A DNA stretch of 10,496 bases from JAHJBR01 sp040757035. Lineage in GTDB: Archaea; Micrarchaeota; Micrarchaeia; Anstonellales; Bilamarchaeaceae. A program made the translations under genes and the position numbers. Under the pieces are notes generated by a model. It worked only from the letters and a program-made list of their open reading frames with translations, ran no database searches and was not told where the DNA came from. Shown here one piece after another: positions 1 to 5,453 of this stretch; within the stretch, counting starts at the first letter, position 1; each line of letters starts with the position of its first letter. The stretch spans positions 1 to 10,496 of the forward strand of contig JBFLYM010000034.1 in the NCBI GenBank assembly GCA_040757035.1. The letters are read 5' to 3'.

Positions 1-99
1 CAAAACAACAGTTGTTTATGGAAGCGTTTTCACTATCTCGCTTTGCGAACGCTTAGTACGAGTTCCAAGCAAATTAGAGCATACAGGTTTTACGACGTG

Positions 100-152
100 A
101 AAGCGCGCGCGTTTTGTAAAGTCAAGTTTGAGGGTCCTCCTGACCCTCCCCC
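100..152. repeat. composite GC-rich repeat, left copy
   Basis: This is a join of two repeat pieces that recur separately in the window. Bases 100-128 (core GCGCGCGCG, then TTTTGTAAAGTCAAGTT) are identical to 5248-5276 in the same orientation. Bases 125-152 are identical, inverted, to 8925-8952. The second piece contains a perfect hairpin, GAGGGTC / GACCCTC (130-136 with 142-148). The block is much richer in GC than the flanking DNA. It resembles dispersed intergenic repeats; no coding role is evident. Confidence 0.75.
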
Positions 153-164
153 ACTTTTCTTTAT

Positions 165-295
165 TATACTCCCCCAACTAAGTAATTCGGTGTTTTTCAA
201 GTACCGCCAATGAACAAACGCGCATTATGGTTTACACATGAAAGAATTATGGGTATATCGATCGCAAATCCGAAAAATTAAGTTGGGTCAGTATA
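165..295. mobile_element. MITE-like element with terminal inverted repeats
   Basis: Bases 165-190 and the reverse complement of 270-295 match at 20 of 26 positions. Both begin TATACT, share CCCAACT and end TTCGG. The ends read TA-TACT...AGTA-TA, which would fit a TA target duplication around inverted repeats of about 24 bp, as in IS630/Tc1-type elements. The 79 bp between the arms hold no credible gene. The right end lies 5 bp from the stop codon of the prenyl synthase gene. A large imperfect hairpin acting as a 3' UTR structure is an alternative. Confidence 0.5.
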
Positions 296-299
296 CTTC

Positions 300-1289
300 T
301 TAAAATTTTCGATTTGTTATGCAAAATAAGAGTTTTTTCAATTCATTTTTTTCTTTTGACTCTTGGAAGGTTTCGATAAAACTATTCGCCTTTTCAACAA
401 AACAACGTGCTTTGAGTTTTGCATAATCTATTGAACCATATTTTTTCATTATAGATATTGCATAATCTATTTTTTTTCTGTCTCGCGTATTTGATAACAG
501 TATATGCAAAAGTTTCTTTTTTTCCTCTTCGTTTGAATGTGCCATTGCATGAATAATCATGAGTGTTCTTTTTCCCTCTGTTATATCGCCTCCAATTTCT
601 TTTTTATATTCTTTGAAATCACCAATTAAATTGAGTATGTCATCCTGTATTTGAAAGGCAATTCCAAGAGATTTGCCAAAATTATAAAACCTTTCCAAAC
701 TTTCTGGATCGGCATATGCAAGATACGCTCCAGCTTCGCACACGGTACCCATGAGCGCACCTGTTTTGCCAGAGATCATATTGTAGTATTCTTCTTCGTA
801 TATATCTATCTTTTTTTCCTTATACCAATTGAGCTCTATTCCCTGTCCTTCAACAACGCGCTGAAATCCGCGTCCAAGTATTGAAACCAATTTGATTTTT
901 TTCTCTGCCGGAAGATCTAATGCGAGAAGATTGTTCCATATAATCGTGTAAATTGCATCTCCGCTGTTGAGCGCGATTGGAATTCCGTGCGAAAGATGCA
1001 GCGTCGGTTTTCCTCTTCTAAATTCAGAACTATCTTCTATATCATCGTGAATAAGCGTAAAATTATGAAAAAGTTCTATTAGTGCTGCAACGCTTATCGC
1101 ATTTTGTTTATCCTTACCGCCAAGTGCGCGAAATACGAGCATAATTATTGCTGGTCTGATTCGCTTTCCACCGCGAAAAATATATTCTTCAAGTAAGTTG
1201 TATACCTCTTTTGGCTCAGGGGGGATCATCGCTTTGATTTTGTTTTCTATCTCAGCTATATCGTCCAATACAAATTTTTCAAATTCCAT
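300..1289 (-). CDS. idsA: geranylgeranyl/farnesyl diphosphate synthase (trans-prenyltransferase)
   Basis: A 329-residue polyprenyl synthase that condenses isopentenyl diphosphate with allylic diphosphates, supplying C20 chains for archaeal ether lipids. The family signatures are in order: GGKRIRP (40-46), the first aspartate-rich motif DDIED (82-86) followed by RRGKPTLH, and the second motif QDDILN (215-220) followed by GGDITEGKRT. The first motif is the short archaeal/type-I form, and Phe77 lies five residues before it. That position limits chain length in archaeal GGPP synthases, so a C20 product is inferred. The last Asp of the second motif is Asn. A GGTGAT Shine-Dalgarno lies about 10 nt upstream of the ATG. 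It is the last gene of the pcc1-pfdB-DHH operon, 23 nt after the DHH gene. Confidence 0.93.
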   Translation of the reverse strand: MEFEKFVLDDIAEIENKIKAMIPPEPKEVYNLLEEYIFRGGKRIRPAIIMLVFRALGGKDKQNAISVAALIELFHNFTLIHDDIEDSSEFRRGKPTLHLSHGIPIALNSGDAIYTIIWNNLLALDLPAEKKIKLVSILGRGFQRVVEGQGIELNWYKEKKIDIYEEEYYNMISGKTGALMGTVCEAGAYLAYADPESLERFYNFGKSLGIAFQIQDDILNLIGDFKEYKKEIGGDITEGKRTLMIIHAMAHSNEEEKKKLLHILLSNTRDRKKIDYAISIMKKYGSIDYAKLKARCFVEKANSFIETFQESKEKNELKKLLFCITNRKF

Positions 1290-1312
1290 GATAAAAAATC
1301 ACCGCAAAATTA

Positions 1313-2506
1313 TTAAAGCGTATAATTTTTATGATTTTTCGCGCGTTGTGCATCGAGCGCATTTCTTGTTGCTTCAACACATGCATCCAATAATGTTTTA
1401 TTCGGTTTTTCTTTTACGCTTGCGCCGGCTGCCTTTGCATGACCGCCTCCGCTTCCAGAAAATCTTATTCCGCCGATTTCCGCCATTATTTTGTTGAGCG
1501 CAATTGGAACGTTGCTTCTTGCTCGTGCAGAGATTCGAGTTTCCCCATTTTTATAACTTAGAGAAAAAACAATATCGGCAAACTCGCTTATAGCAGATGC
1601 GATATCACTTTCATTTGAATCCACAATCACAGTCGCTATCACAAAATTATTATAAACGATTATATCTGTTTTGCGAAATGCTTGGAGAATATTTATTTTT
1701 TCGCTTGCCTTACGTTCTGGTTCCGCGTAGCTAAGAATTTCTTGATAAGACTTGCCGCAAATATTCATTAATTTGTTTAATTCTAAAAAGATCTGTGCAT
1801 TTCCGTTTTTGAATCTCGCGCTATCAGAAACCATTCCTACTGCTAATGCAAACGCAGCCTTTTTGTTTATTTTGGGCAGAATTGAAGAAATTATCTGCGC
1901 GGTAGAAGGAGCTTTGCGATCCAAAATTTCCAATTCTGCGGTTATTTCTTCTGAATTACATTTTTGATGATGATCAATAATACAAAGTATTCTCCAACCC
2001 TTTGCTTCTTTTATCATACTATACGTTTTGCAATCTACTACTATAAGCCCTTCAAATTGATCTTTGTCTTTATCTATTTGCTTAAATTTCTTTATATCTA
2101 TTTTCAGATAATTCGCGAAATTTTTTGCAGGTTTGTTCATTTCGTCTGGCGTAAGAATTGTTGCATTTGGAAAAATCGTACTTAACGCATAGGCAGAGGC
2201 TAATGCATCCAAATCCGCTCCTCTATGCATTGCTATTCCAAGCTTTTTAGATTTGTTTTTGATAATAAAATTGGTTATAGTTGTAGAATTTGTAGAAATT
2301 GAAGAAGATGTAGAAGTTGAGGATGGTATTCCTCCTATTAATCTTTTTACGGATCCTTTTACTGATCTTTCCAATGATCCTTCTGTGGATATGCCAGTTA
2401 TAGTCATTTTGAAAACCATGTAGCTATAAAATGTAGGAACTTCAATAAGGAGAGGGACGGTTGGAGGAGTCGGAGGAAGAAAGTCAGAATTAAGAGGATA
2501 CATCAT
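1313..2506 (-). CDS. DHH family phosphoesterase (NrnA/RecJ-like) with low-complexity N-terminal extension
   Basis: The DHH-DHHA1 core starts near residue 88. Motif I is HRGADLD (94-100), motif II contains Asp158 in VVDCK, motif III is IDHH (177-180) and motif IV is GMVSDSARF (Asp227). The DHHA1 signature GSGGGHAKAAG is at 351-361. Such proteins are Mn-dependent phosphodiesterases acting on nano-RNA, pAp or cyclic dinucleotides; the substrate cannot be read from sequence. Residues 1-85 are atypical: a Pro-rich start, four-residue repeats (EGSL ERSV KGSV) and a Ser/Thr/Asn-rich linker. The assigned ATG overlaps the end of pfdB by 17 nt. No Shine-Dalgarno is seen, so internal starts at 2416 or 2404 are possible. 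Operon context is pcc1-pfdB upstream and prenyl synthase downstream. Confidence 0.88.
   Translation of the reverse strand: MMYPLNSDFLPPTPPTVPLLIEVPTFYSYMVFKMTITGISTEGSLERSVKGSVKRLIGGIPSSTSTSSSISTNSTTITNFIIKNKSKKLGIAMHRGADLDALASAYALSTIFPNATILTPDEMNKPAKNFANYLKIDIKKFKQIDKDKDQFEGLIVVDCKTYSMIKEAKGWRILCIIDHHQKCNSEEITAELEILDRKAPSTAQIISSILPKINKKAAFALAVGMVSDSARFKNGNAQIFLELNKLMNICGKSYQEILSYAEPERKASEKINILQAFRKTDIIVYNNFVIATVIVDSNESDIASAISEFADIVFSLSYKNGETRISARARSNVPIALNKIMAEIGGIRFSGSGGGHAKAAGASVKEKPNKTLLDACVEATRNALDAQRAKNHKNYTL
2339..2386. repeat. four imperfect 12-bp tandem repeats inside the DHH gene
   Basis: Successive 12-bp units at 2339, 2351, 2363 and 2375 share the pattern xGATCxTTxxxx. They encode a four-residue repeat of the type (E/K)(G/R)S(L/V) in the N-terminal extension, before the catalytic core. 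The period keeps the reading frame. Confidence 0.5.
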
Positions 2507-2840
2507 AATTCTTTGAATTAGCCTCTATCTTTTTCTGAAGATTCAAGAGCATAGGTTTTAATTTCTCTTCTTGTTGAATGAGCGCTTTGAGGCGTATTTC
2601 AAGCAGATCTTTTTTATTTTTAAGATCTTTCTCGCCTTCTTCTTTTGTCGTTTTCATAAGAATGCTACCGGTTGCTTTATAGATATCGTCTTTTGCTTTC
2701 ACAATTTCTTCGCTCGCAATTGCAATTTCATTAAGCTGAATTTGTATCTGATGTTTCTGAAGAAGAACAGATTGTAATTGTCTTTCTACAGTTTGATATT
2801 CAGCAACATTTTTTTCAAATTCTGGATTCATTTGATCCAT
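2490..2840 (-). CDS. pfdB: prefoldin beta subunit
   Basis: About 116 residues, two long coiled-coil helices joined by a short beta-hairpin region (IYKATGSILMKTTKEEGEKDL, near residues 55-75), the layout and size of archaeal prefoldin beta. It assembles with prefoldin alpha into the hexameric jellyfish-like chaperone that holds unfolded proteins for the thermosome. I place the start at the ATG at 2840 (MDQMNPEF). It follows GGGTGAGGAT, whose TGA is also the stop codon of pcc1, giving translational coupling. An in-frame ATG at 2861 would give seven extra residues, overlap pcc1 and lacks a better ribosome site. Adjacency to pcc1 is a recurrent archaeal arrangement and supports both calls. Confidence 0.9.
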   Translation of the reverse strand: MDQMNPEFEKNVAEYQTVERQLQSVLLQKHQIQIQLNEIAIASEEIVKAKDDIYKATGSILMKTTKEEGEKDLKNKKDLLEIRLKALIQQEEKLKPMLLNLQKKIEANSKNYDVSS

Positions 2841-2844
2841 ATCC

Positions 2845-3084
2845 TCACCCTTTAAATACATTTTTTATATTTTCTATTGCCTGCAAATATCTAAGATAGC
2901 TATTTACAGTAAAGCGCAAAGAAACAATATCATTAGCTTCAACCCTTATTATAAGTTTACTTTTTCTTATAAATATTTTACTTGAAAAACGTTTGTTTGA
3001 TGCATTCTCTTTTTTTAAAGCAGAGATTATATTTTTTGCTTCGCGAACAGAAACATGAATAATCAATTCAGCACTATTCTTCAT
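2845..3084 (-). CDS. pcc1: KEOPS complex subunit Pcc1
   Basis: A 79-residue protein of the CTAG/Pcc1 family. The conserved C-terminal stretch DIVSLRFTVNSYLRYLQAIENI matches the Pcc1 pattern (D-x-x-x-L-R-x-x-x-N-S-x-L-R-x-L) and the length is typical of archaeal Pcc1. Pcc1 is the dimerisation subunit of KEOPS, which with Kae1 and Bud32 makes the t6A modification at tRNA position 37. It is the first gene of the minus-strand operon; a GGTGT ribosome-site-like element precedes the ATG by about 8 nt. Its TGA stop sits inside the ribosome binding site of pfdB. Confidence 0.88.
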   Translation of the reverse strand: MKNSAELIIHVSVREAKNIISALKKENASNKRFSSKIFIRKSKLIIRVEANDIVSLRFTVNSYLRYLQAIENIKNVFKG

Positions 3085-3333
3085 ATTTAGGACACCAGAC
3101 TATATGATGATTGATATTGTATTTTGCCGACGTTGTTGATTTTTCCACGTTGGATATATCCACCATTAGGTTTTTAATACCTTCGTTCTAATGAATAATT
3201 ATGAAGCGTAGCCTAAAAGAACAATATTTCTTCGCCGAACAACACCTTGCATGTGTTTTTCCATGCATCGTTAATCTGTTCGATTTGTTCGTTTACGTAA
3301 GCTATTTAAAAATCCTTTGAATTATTAAATTAG
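3085..3333. other. gene-free divergent interval between pcc1 and the 5S rRNA gene
   Basis: About 250 nt separate divergently transcribed units. It contains a perfect 12-bp palindrome, TGGATATATCCA (3151-3162), and a hairpin TGCATG/CATGCA (3248-3253 with 3262-3267). A TATA-like element for the minus strand lies within 3166-3180 (GGTATTAAAAACC on that strand). No tRNA, complete C/D box RNA or ORF with a ribosome site was found. Confidence 0.5.
3303..3311 (+). promoter_or_regulatory. TATA box of the 5S rRNA gene
   Basis: The sequence TATTTAAAA is centred about 27 nt before the 5' end of the 5S rRNA, the archaeal TATA-to-start distance. The same transcript may continue into the PP-loop ATPase gene. 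Confidence 0.6.
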
Positions 3334-3451
<118 letters not shown>

Positions 3452-3464
3452 TTATTTTTATGCT

Positions 3465-4211
3465 ATGTTACTTGAATTAATCAAAGTTTTGGAAAAAAGC
3501 ACTGAGCAGTGTTTAGAAGATAAAATTGCAATCGCATTTTCAGGCGGTTTGGACAGTACAGTTCTCGCTACAATCGCAAAAAAAAGAAGCAATGTTTTTC
3601 TTTTTTCTGCAGGGATAAACGGAAGCGATGATTTGGTGTATTCAGAAAAAATAGCTAAAGAATTAAATGTTCCGTTAGAAAAAATAATTCTCGATGAAAC
3701 ACGAATTTTGGACATTTATAAAAAAATATATTCGTTCTGTCCCAACAATTTTTTGAAAATAGAAATAGGTGTTCCAATATACGCTGTTTGCGATGCTGCA
3801 CAACACAAAGGATTAAATGCAATACTTTTTGGTTCTGGTTCAGAAGAACTTTTTGTTGGATATGATCGCTATTATAAATATCTAGAACAAGGAGATGATT
3901 TAGACAAGATTTTAAAAAATGAATTTGAAACATTGAAAAGCGAAGACATAGGGATGATAAAAAAAATAGCTTACAAGTGCGGAATGGAAGCGCGTTTTCC
4001 ATTTTATAATAACAAACTCGCAGAATTAGTGTTCCAAATTCCACTTGAAGAACGAATAGTAGAACGCGAACTAAAAAAAGGAATTCTCCGCGAAATGGGA
4101 AAAATTATTGGTGCGTCGACTCTCGCACTTGCACGAAAGAAAAAAGCAATACAATATGGAAGTGGAGTGCATAAAATACTGCTCAAACACCAAAGCCTAA
4201 AACGCGGATGA
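3465..4211 (+). CDS. asparagine synthase-type PP-loop ATPase without glutaminase domain
   Basis: A 248-residue protein equivalent to the C-terminal synthetase domain of AsnB. The ATP pyrophosphatase loop SGGLDST is at 26-32. FGSGSEELFVGYDRY (122-136) matches the AsnB sG-x-G-x-DE-x-f-x-GY motif, GMEARFPFYNNKL (173-185) matches gvEaRvPFld, and a C-terminal KKKAIQYGSG follows. The N-terminal Cys-dependent glutaminase domain is absent, so any amidation would use ammonia or a partner; the substrate is not certain to be aspartate. The gene starts 13 nt after the 5S rRNA with no separate promoter, suggesting read-through. The 3' end overlaps convergent rnhB by 29 nt. Confidence 0.85.
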   Translation: MLLELIKVLEKSTEQCLEDKIAIAFSGGLDSTVLATIAKKRSNVFLFSAGINGSDDLVYSEKIAKELNVPLEKIILDETRILDIYKKIYSFCPNNFLKIEIGVPIYAVCDAAQHKGLNAILFGSGSEELFVGYDRYYKYLEQGDDLDKILKNEFETLKSEDIGMIKKIAYKCGMEARFPFYNNKLAELVFQIPLEERIVERELKKGILREMGKIIGASTLALARKKKAIQYGSGVHKILLKHQSLKRG

Positions 4212-4833
4212 AGAGTTTGGTTTGTTTTATTGTTTCAAGTGTCTTCCATTTTTTCCTGATATACTTTGCCATATTTTTCATGTTTTCTTTGTTCCTTAAA
4301 AATGTAATTGTTTTTTCATCGCAGGGATATCCCGAACCAAAATCACCAACTTCATTTTTTATTTCTTCTATTTTACGATCGCGAAGCACCTTTGCAATGA
4401 TACTCGCCGCTGCAACTATTGGATGGTTTTCATCCGCTTTATGTTCTGCCTCGTATTTTTTTATACCATAACGTTCCATTCTTTTCGCAAATACCCATGA
4501 ATATCTATCTGGTAAATCAATCTTTACACTGACATCTACATTCAAGTTTTTTACAAGTTTTGCAATGAACATTGCTTCTATTTCGTTGAGAGTCTCTTTT
4601 TTCATTAATTGATTAAGCATAACTGCACTTAGTTCAATGAAGTTTATTTTTCCAAGGTGCTTGATCTGCTCAAAAATTATTTCTCGCTGTTTTTGACTGA
4701 GTTGTTTTGAATCTTTTTTGCATAATGCATTAATCTTGGGTTCGTTCTCGCTTTGGCAAGAAAACATGACTATTACTAAAGGACCAATTACACATCCTCG
4801 TCCAGCTTCATCTATTCCAGCAATTAGAGACAT
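4183..4833 (-). CDS. rnhB: ribonuclease HII
   Basis: A 216-residue RNase HII, which cleaves RNA-DNA hybrids and single ribonucleotides in duplex DNA. The N-terminal signature GIDEAGRGCVIGPLVI (6-21) carries catalytic Asp8 and Glu9. Asp106 in VKIDLPD and Asp124 in HKADENHPIVAAASIIAK supply the remaining metal ligands, and DFGSGYPCD near 144-152 is also conserved. The residue after GRG, normally Pro in this signature, is Cys. Length and archaeal-type spacing are normal. No clear Shine-Dalgarno is seen; the start is 20 nt after the PRC-barrel gene, implying one transcript. It overlaps the asparagine-synthase-like gene tail to tail. Confidence 0.95.
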   Translation of the reverse strand: MSLIAGIDEAGRGCVIGPLVIVMFSCQSENEPKINALCKKDSKQLSQKQREIIFEQIKHLGKINFIELSAVMLNQLMKKETLNEIEAMFIAKLVKNLNVDVSVKIDLPDRYSWVFAKRMERYGIKKYEAEHKADENHPIVAAASIIAKVLRDRKIEEIKNEVGDFGSGYPCDEKTITFLRNKENMKNMAKYIRKKWKTLETIKQTKLFIRVLGFGV

Positions 4834-4853
4834 AAACGAATAAGAAACTGAAA

Positions 4854-5114
4854 TTAACTGGAAGAAAAATTCCTTTTCTCCACAATTACAAAGTCGCCTA
4901 TCGCAGTTACAGTTTCATATGGGATGTGAATCATTCCATCTTCTTTTTTGAACTTGCCTGCGCTTTCGCTATCTGGGTTTGGTTCAATTATAAGATCTTC
5001 CACTTTTCCAGTAACTTCATTAATATTAACATCAACCAATCTTCCAAAATCTTCTCCATCGTTTGTTATAATTTTTTTACCTGACAATTGTCTTGCGATA
5101 AGATATTTTGCCAT
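4854..5114 (-). CDS. PRC-barrel domain protein
   Basis: An 86-residue single-domain protein with the PRC-barrel pattern: a start like MAKYLIARQLSGKKIITNDG, then FGRLVDVNINEVTGKVEDLIIEP and a C-terminal IPYETVTAIGDFVIVEK. Small archaeal PRC-barrel proteins are linked to RNA metabolism or cell division (CdvA-like contexts), but no specific role can be given here. I choose the ATG at 5114 because AGGTGGT lies 4-10 nt upstream and a TATA box sits at about the right distance. An upstream ATG at 5156 would add 14 residues that do not fit the family. It is co-directional with rnhB. Confidence 0.85.
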   Translation of the reverse strand: MAKYLIARQLSGKKIITNDGEDFGRLVDVNINEVTGKVEDLIIEPNPDSESAGKFKKEDGMIHIPYETVTAIGDFVIVEKRNFSSS

Positions 5115-5117
5115 CAA

Positions 5118-5152
5118 ACCACCTACACTTATGATTGATTTATTAAATATAC
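5118..5152 (-). promoter_or_regulatory. promoter and ribosome binding site of the PRC-barrel gene
   Basis: On the minus strand a TATA-like TATATTTA (5145-5152) lies about 25 nt before the expected transcript start. AGGTGGT (5118-5124) is a Shine-Dalgarno next to the ATG at 5114. Together they decide the start codon. Confidence 0.5.
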
Positions 5153-5247
5153 ACATATTTTTAAACTTTTACTTTGCGTTAAGTCAACCACCATTCGCGC
5201 TAATGTCTTTTTGATAAATCTCGAGCGGAAAACCTGAACTCCTTGTA

Positions 5248-5276
5248 AAAGCGCGCGCGTTTTGTAAAGTCAAGTT
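5248..5276 (+). repeat. 29-bp direct repeat, second copy
   Basis: Identical over 29 bp to 100-128. Here the sequence after the repeat diverges at once, so the copy lacks the hairpin half found at 129-152. The repeat lies in the gene-free interval 5157-5453. Confidence 0.75.
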
Positions 5277-5334
5277 AAATGCATTTTTACTGAATATCAC
5301 AATTTTAGGCAAACAAAAACACCTAAGCGAAAGG

Positions 5335-5342
5335 TTTAAATA
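5335..5342 (+). promoter_or_regulatory. BRE/TATA element of a candidate small transcript
   Basis: CGAAAG (5329-5334) then TTTAAATA (5335-5342) is a good archaeal BRE/TATA arrangement. The predicted start near 5363-5368 falls just before or at the ATG at 5368. Confidence 0.45.
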
Positions 5343-5362
5343 GCGGTTAAGTTTAATAATCA

Positions 5363-5440
5363 ATATCATGCTTCTTTTGTATCTGGGAGGAAAAACTGGT
5401 CGCCTTGCCAGCACTTCACTGTGCTGGCCTAATTTTTTAT
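5363..5440 (+). ncRNA. candidate small RNA or 26-residue leaderless peptide gene
   Basis: A unit of about 75 nt is bounded by a TATA box upstream and an 8-bp hairpin plus T tract at the 3' end. It also holds a small ORF, ATG at 5368 to TAG at 5446-5448, that would start almost at the predicted 5' end; the peptide begins MLLLYLGGKTGRL. The segment CTGG (5396-5399) can pair with CCAG (5408-5411), which would compete with the terminator stem. I recognise no known RNA or peptide family, so this is inferred only from signals. Confidence 0.3.
5407..5438 (+). terminator. hairpin plus T-tract terminator
   Basis: GCCAGCAC (5407-5414) pairs perfectly with GTGCTGGC (5421-5428) around a 6-nt loop, and six T follow at 5433-5438. 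On the minus strand no T tract follows the hairpin, so it fits plus-strand termination. It lies 16 bp from the 3' end of the convergent ThyX-like gene. Confidence 0.5.
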
Positions 5441-5453
5441 TGGTTTAGTGGAA

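Noticed and set aside
1..54. Small dyads AAACAAC/GTTGTTT (3-17) and AAGCGTT/AACGCTT (22-54)
   Set aside because: They are short, with no supporting context at the window edge, and not enough to call an operator, terminator or origin.
3104..3110. Box C motif ATGATGA of a C/D guide RNA
   Set aside because: No CTGA box D follows at a usable distance, so there is no complete C/D RNA.
5184..5414. 76-residue minus-strand ORF across the second repeat copy
   Set aside because: No ribosome site or family similarity is seen. It overlaps the repeat and the terminator hairpin, and a plus-strand promoter lies inside it.
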